A DNA stretch of 41,223 nt from Phytomonas francai (Eukaryota > Euglenozoa > Kinetoplastea > Trypanosomatida > Trypanosomatidae), in contig MJCC01000011.1 of assembly GCA_001766655.1 (NCBI GenBank), positions 1-41,223 of the forward strand, written 5' to 3'. The translations under genes and the position numbers were made by a program. This document shows positions 30,380-40,600 of the stretch, in pieces; position 1 is the first letter of the stretch; each line of letters starts with the position of its first letter. Under the pieces are notes generated by a model that searched no databases, was not told the origin of the DNA, and saw only the letters and a program-made list of their open reading frames with translations.

Positions 30380-31203
30380 GGGATTAGTATTTAAAATGAG
30401 TATTCGATTTGTCTAACTTTACATTGAAATTATTCATTTTGATTCACTTTTGTAATGATCGATATTTTTATCATTTTTTCCGGTTCTGGAACTTTGTATC
30501 TGTATCGAATCAATTTTGTCTGAGTAACAGTAATGTTATGTTGAAGGCAATTAAAAAAGAATATGAATTTATGCGTCCTATGCTCCTGTATTCACCTTTT
30601 TAAAACAAAGTCCTTTTAAAAGGGGTTACGGGGGAAATTCTGGGAATCATGTGCATTTGTAAATTAAGTGATGCACATTCTTACTCTTAAAATGACATTT
30701 AATGAAGGAAGATTATCTAACTATAAAAATTAAATAGTAGAATATAAAAGGGTATTTAAGCGATTTAATTTTTTTAAAACCACAGTTGATCATGTAGTTG
30801 TACAGGTTTATGTTGCATTCAAAGTTGTCCATTGTCTATTATCCCCTATCTTTTTTTCTCCTTTAAGGTTTATGTATTTTTTTTTTAATAAAGAGCTTTT
30901 GAGTTTATTCTAGATAGGGTTTCAGTGTTTGAGGTGAGAGTGGCGTTTACGCAAAAGGTGACAGCGAAATCCTCCATCCACTTGTGCGTGCGTGTGCATT
31001 TGAACCTATACACTACGAAACGAAGAAGGATAGTTTCACCTCTTCAGATCCATTTAAAAAAATAAAATTACTTTTTGTGCAGTGCCTAGTACGAAAGGTA
31101 AACATAAAAGCTTTATAATTACAAGCTTCTTGCCCCTTCTAAGAATTCCTTTCTAGTTCCCTTCGAAGGTTGATACCCAGCAGGTTGAGTCAGGTCCAGT
31201 ATT

Positions 31204-31242
31204 GCTTCTTTTTTTCTCTGTTGTGAAATTGCATATTCCTAG
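31204..31242 (+). promoter_or_regulatory. Trans-splice acceptor of MKT1L
   Basis: The tract CTTCTTTTTTTCTCTG is followed about 20 bases later by ATTCCTAG with AG at 31241-31242. It leaves a 62-nt leader before the ATG at 31305. Confidence 0.6.
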
Positions 31243-31304
31243 CAAGTTACACCATTTGTCTGGGATTCGCTTTCCTTTGCCAACCTCGGGGCTTGCTTAC
31301 GTAG

Positions 31305-34300
31305 ATGCCACCGAAACTGTCTCGTGGAGGTGGGTCAAACCAAAAGGGCATGCAACAACAACAGAAGCCCCAACCCCAGGGTCCGCCGCCGTCAATCCAA
31401 CCCATGCCAGGCCTTTCAAATCACCTTCATCATTTCCACCACCACCACCACCACCATAGTAGCTATAACAACAATGTCAACTATGGCGGGAATATATACG
31501 GTAACCAGCCCCTTATGCCTCCCACACCACAGCCACAGCAGGGGGATTGGGGCAATAATAATCCTGTTATGGTTTATAGTCCTAACTTTAGCAATACCAG
31601 TCTTAACAACAACATGTATGGGCCTGGTGAGAATGTTCAACAGCCTCTTCCACCGGTTGTGCCACAACCTCAGGGAATGTACGACATGGATTATGGCATG
31701 CATCCCTCCCCATATCCACAGCAGCCACAGCAATCTGTTGGTGGGGGATCGAATCGCCGGCTGCACACACCTGTTTCAGGCATGCAAAACCACCCAGTCC
31801 CCCATCAGCAGCCCTACTACAGCAATATGAACCAAGGAACGCCCTCTTCGCTTCCTGGTGGGGGCTATCGGGGCTCGATGCCGCCACCGCACATAGATCC
31901 ACCCTCCAGCTTTCCCACGGGAGGCCCACCGCCACCGATGCGCCCCGACGCCAGCTACGCCAACGGCACGTTGAGCCCACCCCCACCCAGCAGTGGTTTC
32001 CACATCGCGCACCATTCCATCAACCCCAACAACAACTACGGACAACCGGTGCTCCAGCAGCCCCAACCACCATCACCACGGCAGCAGCAGCGCGGAAACC
32101 TGGCACCACCACCACCACCAGGGAATGGGCCAAATTTGAGCTACCCCAACACTAATGGCGGCATGGTTCCCCCAATGCATTACAACCCTAGTGCATTCCC
32201 GGGCCAGCAGCAGGGTCCGGGCGGTGCAGGTTTGATGGGGGGCATCGGTCCAACGGGAGGGAACCGCATGGACTGGGGACACACAGGCACCCCCGCCCCC
32301 GGCCCCGGTCCTGGACTTGGTCCCTCATATGGCTCAGGTGGCGTCGGTGGTGGTACGGGTTTGCCTGTACCACGAGGCCGCGAGCGTGTGAGTACCCCGG
32401 CGATGAAGAATGAACCTCCTCAACAGGGACTCGCACCTATGTTGGGGATGGCAAATCAACAGCCCACATATGCGCCTCAGGCTACCATCCCGCCCATACC
32501 ATCTGCGGGGATGACGCCGAGTGATAGACACCTCAATCCGGTTTATCCTGTTCCATTGGTTGATGAGCAGCCCGAGATACGGGAGACGCTCTACGATTTT
32601 CTAAAAGAGCGCTTATTGCTCAAGGCGTGCTCTTTGCAGGAATTTTGTTCACCAAGCGTAGACCAAAAGAAAGATAAGTTTCTCCTCGTTGCGATGGATG
32701 GGAACTACATGGTCAGTCAGCTTCGAGCCCAGCTGCGTGATCGGGACCCCTTGTGGTTTATGTACTCCTCACTACCGGATTTGCTGCTGAAGCTGGTTGA
32801 AGAACACGTAGTGAATATGCGTGAGAAAAATCTCGAACCGATCTGGATCTTTAATGGCATCACCACCAGTGGTGATGTAATGGCGCTTCTGCCGTCCAGT
32901 CAGGAACTGGCTGCAAGGGATAGAGTGTGGCGCAAGCTGACGGATGGAACCTTGCCTGACACTGATGAGATCACTGAAGCGTTTGACACCAGCTCTTCCA
33001 TTGGAGAGGACGTCATTATGGCTATCCAGCGCTTCTTACGCCAGAAGTTAAATGTCCTGACGCTGACCGCTCCCTTCTTGAACTGGTGCCAGATGGTCAC
33101 GTTTCACAAAGAGGGCGACGCCGACTTGCTTATGGGGCCGCCGGAGATGCTAATGCTCCCTTACGAGCCCATGCAGCTCATCGTGGAGATCGATTTGAAG
33201 AATAAGCAGGTCGCTTATTTTAACCGCGATGAGGTCCTTCGGAGCCTTTTCCCAAAACATATTGGCAGAGATAATGGCACCGCTTCTGCTGGTGACCGAC
33301 TATTGGATTTTGGCCTGTTGATCGCCACTCATCCGATTTTTGCCGCAACTCGAGCCAACTTATCGCTCTCCAACAACGAGATCTATGAGGAATTGTCTTC
33401 TGCTACGCCACGCTTTGCAACCCTGCGCGATTTCATTGATGCATATATCATGAACAACGGTGACCCTGAAAGAACACGTTTCAGATCGGAACAAATTAGT
33501 CACGCAAAAGGCCGCAGCTATATACAATACAGTGCCGTTTTCTCGAAGAGCTTCCCGGGCTCTCCGCTAGTCTACTTCAAGCGTGTGCTCGGCAAAGGTC
33601 TGACCAATGCGAACATGCCCAACAACCTCTCCGGCGTCTTTGGGAACTTTTTACCGCTTTCGCTCTTCTACTTCCAGTACATTGGGTTGCTTTCGGTGAG
33701 CCTTATGATTATCATAGCGCAGTCATACTTCCGCGATGAATTCCCTGTTAGCGATACGCTGGATTACCATAGCCACCTCCCATTGCTCATTGGTCTACGT
33801 GGCCAGACCCTTTCTCAGCTGGTCAACAAACTAAACCCTAATTGCCAGAAACGACTGGAAAAGATCTCGTGGGTGCGGTGGTTCACCAACCTTCTTATGG
33901 TTGTATCGCGACCAACTGAAACGATTTTGCTTGAGGAGTGGGACCTTCAAAACGTTGATGTTGTTAACAATACCGACGACCAAACCCTTGATAATATCGA
34001 TATTTGCACTATTCTATCCCTAAAAAATATATTATGCATACCGCCACCGACAGAGTTTGGTCGACAGGCCCCAGTGTTGTATCGCGGCGCAAGGCAGACC
34101 TTCTTTGCCATCATGCTGAAGATTTTTGATTTTCTCGGGTACTTTTCACATGTATCACCCCAGATGATTGGTGATGAAAATGGAGGGAGTGTTGCGAACG
34201 GGAGTATGCCTCACGGTATGGTACAGTCTGTGAAGTCGGTAGAACCTGATTCTGGCAACAAGCACGAGTCTATGCGCACCAACAACGAAGTGGATATGGA

Positions 34301-35165
34301 TGGGATCAGGGTCGATTTCAGACAAGATGAATATGTGGAGGATCACTTTTTCACCGATTTCCTTATTACATCGATGCGGTCCTGCCCATTCGAGTTTCAA
34401 AGTGCCTTTGTGCGTTTTACAGAGTTGCTACGCGTCAATATTCTCAACTGCACACCTTGCCGCTATGTTAGTTTTAACGACGACAGTAAGGCTGAGGGGC
34501 AGGAGGAGGCTGAGGGGCAGATGGAGGCCGAGGACGCGGAGGAGGTGTTGCTGGCCTCCCGCATCGCCTGCCTGATCTCGATCCCGTATCTCGATGACTC
34601 CCCAGACGGCAAATTCGAATGGGCGCCGGTCTACAGCCGCCACATCTGTGCTTTCTCGGTCATGGTGCGAGCGATGAACCGGGACCTGCGGGAGCTGATG
34701 GAGGTCATCACCGCTTCCGTTTTCCTCTCCGGCTGCAGCGACTGCCATATCAGCGACTACGATTGCTTCATCCCACTCCTGCCCTTCGGTGACGTGCCAT
34801 CGTCGGTGGCTGGGCTGCTGCTGCACTACGTGCTCGTCTTCCCGGCGGACTACGAGAGCAACTGTAACACCCCGAAGGAGCGCTGCGACCACCTGCAGAG
34901 CAAGTTCAAGGCAATCCCCAATATCGTGGAACAGTTGCGTAAGGTGATGAATTTCACCTTCCACGCCCTCTTTTTGCTGATTGCCTACCGCGTCGGCGAC
35001 TCGTCGATCGTGACGTCGCCGGCTTTGTTAAAAACGACGGTGGTCGAGGATACATTAAATCTGCTCTATGAGAAGTGGGTGCTGCATTTGGATGGCACAC
35101 CCCCAAAGGATATCCACAATCTTTGGGTGCCTGAGGCACAGGTCCATGGCCTGCGAGTAGCCTAA
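31305..35165 (+). CDS. MKT1L: MKT1-like protein (MKT1L), post-transcriptional regulator
   Basis: A protein of 1286 residues. Residues 1-410 are low complexity, rich in Pro, Gln, Asn and Gly, with a His tract at 40-52 and repeated polyproline stretches; this part is probably disordered. From about 424 a PIN/XPG-N-like domain follows (ETLYDFLKERLLLKACSLQE, then MDGNYMVSQLRAQLRDRDPL, then LEPIWIFNGI). Then come XPG-I-like and MKT1 C-terminal helical regions to the end. MKT1 proteins keep the nuclease fold without clear nuclease activity, and in trypanosomes they recruit PBP1-type partners to mRNAs and stabilise them. The long N-terminal extension and the position next to MetRS and NOT1 point to the MKT1L paralogue, not the shorter MKT1. 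An acidic insert with AEGQ/AEDA units lies near residues 1062-1080. The start is the first ATG after the acceptor. Confidence 0.85.
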   Translation: MPPKLSRGGGSNQKGMQQQQKPQPQGPPPSIQPMPGLSNHLHHFHHHHHHHSSYNNNVNYGGNIYGNQPLMPPTPQPQQGDWGNNNPVMVYSPNFSNTSLNNNMYGPGENVQQPLPPVVPQPQGMYDMDYGMHPSPYPQQPQQSVGGGSNRRLHTPVSGMQNHPVPHQQPYYSNMNQGTPSSLPGGGYRGSMPPPHIDPPSSFPTGGPPPPMRPDASYANGTLSPPPPSSGFHIAHHSINPNNNYGQPVLQQPQPPSPRQQQRGNLAPPPPPGNGPNLSYPNTNGGMVPPMHYNPSAFPGQQQGPGGAGLMGGIGPTGGNRMDWGHTGTPAPGPGPGLGPSYGSGGVGGGTGLPVPRGRERVSTPAMKNEPPQQGLAPMLGMANQQPTYAPQATIPPIPSAGMTPSDRHLNPVYPVPLVDEQPEIRETLYDFLKERLLLKACSLQEFCSPSVDQKKDKFLLVAMDGNYMVSQLRAQLRDRDPLWFMYSSLPDLLLKLVEEHVVNMREKNLEPIWIFNGITTSGDVMALLPSSQELAARDRVWRKLTDGTLPDTDEITEAFDTSSSIGEDVIMAIQRFLRQKLNVLTLTAPFLNWCQMVTFHKEGDADLLMGPPEMLMLPYEPMQLIVEIDLKNKQVAYFNRDEVLRSLFPKHIGRDNGTASAGDRLLDFGLLIATHPIFAATRANLSLSNNEIYEELSSATPRFATLRDFIDAYIMNNGDPERTRFRSEQISHAKGRSYIQYSAVFSKSFPGSPLVYFKRVLGKGLTNANMPNNLSGVFGNFLPLSLFYFQYIGLLSVSLMIIIAQSYFRDEFPVSDTLDYHSHLPLLIGLRGQTLSQLVNKLNPNCQKRLEKISWVRWFTNLLMVVSRPTETILLEEWDLQNVDVVNNTDDQTLDNIDICTILSLKNILCIPPPTEFGRQAPVLYRGARQTFFAIMLKIFDFLGYFSHVSPQMIGDENGGSVANGSMPHGMVQSVKSVEPDSGNKHESMRTNNEVDMDGIRVDFRQDEYVEDHFFTDFLITSMRSCPFEFQSAFVRFTELLRVNILNCTPCRYVSFNDDSKAEGQEEAEGQMEAEDAEEVLLASRIACLISIPYLDDSPDGKFEWAPVYSRHICAFSVMVRAMNRDLRELMEVITASVFLSGCSDCHISDYDCFIPLLPFGDVPSSVAGLLLHYVLVFPADYESNCNTPKERCDHLQSKFKAIPNIVEQLRKVMNFTFHALFLLIAYRVGDSSIVTSPALLKTTVVEDTLNLLYEKWVLHLDGTPPKDIHNLWVPEAQVHGLRVA

Positions 35166-36948
35166 GGTAATGCCAATTAATGGGTGGGGATGAAGCCTAA
35201 AATATTGGTATGGGGGAAATTTTGGTGAGATGATGTTCACTGGAGAAAAACGAACAATGAGGCAGAAATAACAACAACTTGGGGGCTTCGGCAAATAATG
35301 ATTCTTGTTTAAATTTTTAATTCTGTGGTAGTATAGGTGGGTGGGTGGGATGGGGTGGGAGCGATAATGGCATGAGGTGAAATAAAAATATACCATACGC
35401 AGTGCTAGCCTGCTATGGAAAATGGAAAATAGGAAGTGTGTATCCTCCCTTTGCTTTTAGTTTAAGAAAAATTGTGCCATGCCTCGGATGTTGCGATCTT
35501 TCTTTATGGAGATTGAGATATCAGTGTTTTCATCATTATACTGTATGGCGGGAGCTGAAAAGAAGTGGCGCAGTGAGAAAAAAGCTTATTGTGTAGTGGA
35601 ATTTTTTTTTTATGGATAAAGCTACTTTAAAATAATAATAATAATAGAGAGTTGAAAGGGAAAAAGCTTTAGACATATGAATAAAATGATGTGCGCTTGT
35701 ATGTGTTTCCTTCCATTTGTGTGTCTGAGATCCATGTGCAGTTGATTGACTGTTATTTTTTAGAATTACGAATCATACGGGATTTCAAATATATTTATTT
35801 ATTTTATGTGGAAAAAATCCCACGTTTGTGTATTTCAAAGGTGTATAAGTATATTTTTACAAGGAATTCATTTTCTAATTTTTCGAGGAATGATCACAAT
35901 GTTAACCAAATGATTTTAGCTCAATATTCTCTATCAAGAAAAAGTTCGAGCAATGAAGGGAGTAGGAAACAAAAAGCAGGGGAAAAATAAAAGTAATGTA
36001 TTCATTATGGTAGTTCTAAATTTAATATTATGGTTATTTCACTTTAGTCATTCGACAGGTCCTTTATACCTTTTTCTGCCCTCCCAATTTACTCTGTGCG
36101 GGATATGTACAATATAATCCAGTGATCATTGACGAATGCGAAGATCATATGAGATTCGTGCTCTGTCTAGCTAAGTGTTACCAGTATATTTACTTATTCT
36201 CTGATATTCTACGCATATTGCTATTATTAATTTTCCACTGGTCACAAAATTTCGCACACATCTCTTAACATCACAGTAGTGGATTTCATAGGTACACTTA
36301 AATCTGCATCTGGATTCGTATGTTTGTTTTTCATCTTTTTGAGTCCTTACAAAAGGTATTTTCATAGCCCATTATTCCTTGACTCTCTTTATTGCTGCTA
36401 CATCGGACAAGACACGATACTCATATAGGAAATATTTGTTGTAGTATTACTAATTTTTCCCTTCCAAAGTAATTAAGTGCTTCAATTTATTTGTGTTTAA
36501 AGAAAAATGTGAACGCGATTCTTTCGGAAATATAGGTATATCTAATACAAAAATACTTTGTATGAGACTATTCTTATTGTTACTAATTGTCTTATTTTTC
36601 TTGTAGGGATTGATGTATTGGTATATAAAGTAGGCAATAGACGCATCCAAACACCTGCGCGAGATTTTTCCATTCTAATAATGTATTCTTTTGACTATTT
36701 TTTCCCTTATGCTGTTTCATTCTAGTTAGCCTTATATCAACGTTTTTAATAATTCCAAAGCTGTAAAGAATACCTTTAAAGTATTCAAGGTATCTCCCAT
36801 ATGGGTATGCAGACTAGTCAGCCATTGGTCTTCATGTTCTTGGCCAAGGTGTGATCTAAGTACATAACGTGGTTGTGTGAGTACCTTCGGTAAATATCAT
36901 GCGTGGAAGCATGTAGTGTATCGTATCTTGCGGCACCATGGCCTTTTA

Positions 36949-36972
36949 CGTAAAACGTACGCACGTTTTATG
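36949..36972. other. Inverted repeat with 4-nt loop
   Basis: TAAAACGT (36951-36958) and ACGTTTTA (36963-36970) are perfect inverted copies around the loop ACGC. A G-T and a C-G pair extend the stem to 10 pairs. It sits in the GC-richer block of the long gap, so it may belong to an unannotated RNA or be incidental. Confidence 0.5.
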
Positions 36973-37550
36973 ACCTTGAGCGCGTTCCAAGGGACTACGG
37001 TAATGATGAACGAGGAATGTTAGATGTGGGGGCTTAAAGCTCAAGGAGGCAGATGAATGTCGCCATCATTTATAGATTCCGTTCATCTTGTTAGTGTAAT
37101 AGTGATTCCATCTACTCTTTCCATGTGCACACAGTGAATATATGGATTAATTCTAATTATTCATCATGATCAGCATTAATAGGAATGCATGATCATGCGC
37201 CTTTTTCTGTCTTTGGCTTGCATCTAAGCTATGTATTACAAATTTAAGACTTTTCTACATTGCCCTATAACCCCTTGAAGTATTCTTTTTCACAGTTTGT
37301 TAATAATCTAATCCAACAACGACTAAGCCTAACGTGAAGGGTAATAGTGGAAAAAGTTAGGGAATCTTTCTGGATTAAAAAGAGGAGACACTTGTATAAA
37401 GGACTCGATATTATAGATATTACTGCTAAGTAATATTGTTTGGATATCCATAAGTTCTTATTTTTTTTTCGTCTTCTCTCTTGGCCTTTTGCCACTGCTC
37501 GCAAAACGTTTCTTTTTTTCCGACACAATACGTACGACCTCGGTGGATTT

Positions 37551-37603
37551 GTTCCCCCCCCCCCTCCTTCCTTTCCTTGCACTCACCAACGCGTGAGCTG
37601 TAG
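37551..37603 (+). promoter_or_regulatory. Trans-splice signal of the coiled-coil gene
   Basis: A pyrimidine tract (a C run of about 12, then TCCTTCCTTTCCTTGC) is followed by AG at 37595-37596 and 37602-37603. The leader to the ATG at 37622 would be 18 to 26 nt. Confidence 0.6.
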
Positions 37604-37621
37604 GGAGGCGTTGGGGAAAGT

Positions 37622-40600
37622 ATGGCGTCGAATTCTCGCGATGGGTCGCCGACGGCGGCGCCGGAGGCTTGGATTTCCTTCCCCGCCCCTTCGGCCAGCG
37701 AGGGGCGCGCGGGCGAGTCCCCTCTGCCGGAGCGCGCGCGCGGGCTGCTGGAGGCCCGCCGTCAGGGCCTCGGCGCCGCGCCGTACCCCCCCGCCGAGCT
37801 CGCCGCGCTCCAACACCGCGGGGCCGAGCTCCTGCGCGAGCGCCAACGGCAAAAGCAGGCCGGCGCCGTCGAGCCGGCCCCCGCGCGCGCGATCGCGGAC
37901 GGGGCGTCCGTCTCCAAGGCGGAGGTCGCCCGGCTGCGCGGGGATCTCATCCGCGAGTTCAACGCCCACCTCGCGAGCTGCGAGGCTTCGAATAGGCGGT
38001 GGTGGACGGAGGTCGCCGGGCGGCACGCCGGGAGTTTGGCCGCCCTCCGCGACGAGCGCGATGCCGCGCAGGCCGCGTGTGCGCAGCTCCGAGAGGCGCA
38101 GGCCTCCCAGGCCTCCTCGTTGGCCGCCCTCCAGGCGGACTTGCAGGAGTCCCGCCGCGCGTTAGCGGACTCGTCGCGGAGGTGTGAGGCGCTGGGGAAG
38201 GAAAACGCGCAGCTGAAGGTCGATCTATCCAACCAAAAGCACAGCTTTGAAGTGCTTCAGAAAGAAGCTCAGGCATCACACGCAAGGCGGGATGAACTCA
38301 GCGAAGCGTTGGCGGATGCCACGATGGAGTTGAAGAGGCTAAGGGAGCAGACCGCCGATCAGGCTCGGAAGCTGCAGCAGGCATTGCAGGAGACGCGCGC
38401 GCTCGCGGCCACTCTAGAGATCGATCGGGCACAGGCTAGCAAGCTCTTAGAGGACGAAAAGACCCGCGTCGCGCAGCTTGTCCGCGAAATTGAAGTGCTA
38501 GAGCAAAGATCGAACACACTAGCCGAGGAAAGTGTCAACGACAAGATCTCCTTCGAAAACCCGTTCGCGGGCTTCACAGATGATAGCAAGCCAACTACGG
38601 AGGTTGTTGCTGGTCCTCCGACAACGCACACGCACGTGGTGGAGGAGGAGCTCGAGTCCGCCAATCAGGTCATTGTGGGCGGCCTTAGCGCGAGGTTCGA
38701 GACGGCGTTGACTGAGTCGCAGGCCGCGCGTGATTCCTACAAGGAGGAGGTTGACAGGTTAAAAGGGCTACTGGAGGTGGAGCGTGCAGAGCGTGAACGG
38801 ATCGCTAGTGAGCTTCTTCTGCTCCAGGAGCAGTACGAGTTGAGCAACGGGTTTCCTCAAGCTTTCCCCGAGCCGACAGGGGTGACTGACTTGCCTACAG
38901 GAAATCTCTTCACGGAATTTGAGGATCGTGGTGGGAAACCGATGGGTTTGTTAACGCCATGCACTAACAGAGTTTCGCCGGTTCATTCGGATCCGATCCC
39001 CTCACACCCTGAAGACGTTCAGTTAATAGGTCAGCAGGTTGATCATGAAGTGCTTGGAGATGACCAAAAAGAATGTTTTGAGGATCAAGAGGGTGGTATT
39101 TTTACCAGTGCTCATAATGCAGCCACAGTGGATGTTACTGACAGGAGCTTATCAGACGGCGAATTCGAAAAAAACCCCTTCGCAGCGCTTAGATTCGGAG
39201 AAGGTCGACACCAATCCAACACGCATAATGACAACAGGCTGGCGAACGATAACGCATTCAGCAATGTTGGTAAACCCCTTACTGAGGTAGAAAGATCCCA
39301 GTTGGCTTTCCTCGGTGCAGTCAGGAATCATGACAGTGTGGAGAGGAACAGCACATTAAGTGATTCTCATGACCATCAACATAAGGAAGATGACGACGAG
39401 GAGACACTTGCTACGGAAGGGACGCGAACAGAGTTGAACAAGGGAGTAATGGGAGAATTAGCTGAAGAGGAGGATAGAGTTCCAAATCCATGGCAGGGTA
39501 TGCCGGAAGCTGGGGACGACCTGGATCTGGCCTTCACAGAGCCATTATCTTTCTCTGCATCCGGCGGAAACAAAGCAAATTTAAGTGTTGGGACTTCCAA
39601 AGTCAACGCTTTCGGTACGCTTCCTCAAGGGGCGGAATGCGCGTTGATTTCATCGACAAACAGTCCACCACGCCTCGTTCATGCGGGGCCAGGAGGAGGA
39701 GGAGGAAGCTCGCTTGGTGCGGCGGCGGCATCTGCGATGGAAAGTCACATTCATGAGTTAGAAAAGCAGGTGCAGACATTGCAGCTAAAGCTTAATGCCT
39801 ACGAACGCGAGCGCTCTCAACCCCTCCCTGAGATGGAGGAGATTGGCCGAAAATACGCGGACACACAGCACCGTTTACTGATAGCTGAGCGGGAAAATGC
39901 GGAGCTAGAGCTACAGTTAGCCAAGATTCGGTCTTCGACTATTCCCGAAGTGGGTTCGGACGACACGAAGGGAGAACGGCGATCAGTCGCAAATACGGAC
40001 TTTCGCGTGGACCATCATCTCGTAGCCAGTGGGAGTATTCCTTCTAAAGGAGCTTCCGCAGGCCCCGGTACGTTAGCTAGTTTCTTGCTAGCCCCAGCCT
40101 TGCCGGATGCGAACCGCGCGGCTCCGTTTGGCGATGCACCTGATTCAGCTGAGGGGCGCAATGACTATGACTGGCGCGCGGCCGCGCGGGAAGGGGAGAC
40201 GGTGCGGCTTCAGCGCGTCGAATCCCGCGGGGCTGGGGCCGTTGAGGCTGGGCGGATTTCTCCTCTCACGACGCCCTGCGCGTGGGAGAATCTCACGACA
40301 GGCGACGCCTCCGCGATAGCGGTTGATGAGAGCGAGGAAGGGCCGGTATCCGTCCAGGCAACCCACCACCCCGGCGAGTCCACGGCGACGGCCGTCGCCG
40401 TGGAGGACTTCGGCCACCGCTACGCGGATGCGCAGCATCGGCTCGCCCTTTCGGAAGAAACGCGCGTACGGCTCGAGTCGGAGGTGCAGGGGCTGCGCGC
40501 GCGTGTCGGGGAACTCGAGGCGCACCTGAAGGAGGCTCAACAGGATACTCAGTCAGCCATGGAGGTGCTCCCAAGCGACCGTTCTAGCGAGGTCTTGCAG

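Larger units (their letters stand above)
30303..31304 (+). other. Intergenic region, MetRS to MKT1L
   Basis: AT-rich spacer of 1.0 kb. It holds an ATT triplet run (30359-30379) and T runs (about 30851-30860 and 30878-30887). The MKT1L acceptor is at its right end. Only short frames are present and no RNA gene is recognised. Confidence 0.5.
35166..37621 (+). other. Long intergenic region, MKT1L to the coiled-coil gene
   Basis: This 2.5 kb gap is AT-rich except for a block at about 36795-37085 of higher GC (see findings). An AAT run lies near 35630-35646. Short frames such as 35691-35990 show no protein-like features. At the right end, a C/T tract (about 37551-37580) with AG at 37595-37596 and 37602-37603 is a good trans-splice signal for the next gene. 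No tRNA, snRNA or protein gene is recognised. Confidence 0.45.

Noticed and set aside
35691..35990. 99-codon + strand frame in the MKT1L 3' gap
   Set aside because: AT-rich, Tyr/Phe/Ile/Ser-rich product with no domain, and no acceptor at a fitting distance.
37440..38165. 241-codon + strand frame overlapping the coiled-coil gene start
   Set aside because: It is an Arg/Ser/Pro-rich alternative frame of the GC-rich 5' end. The frame starting at 37622 stays open for 1200 codons and gives heptad-rich coiled coils.
37762..38232. - strand frame of 156 codons opposite the coiled-coil gene
   Set aside because: Shadow of the GC-rich coding sequence; Ala/Arg/Ser-rich with no motif.
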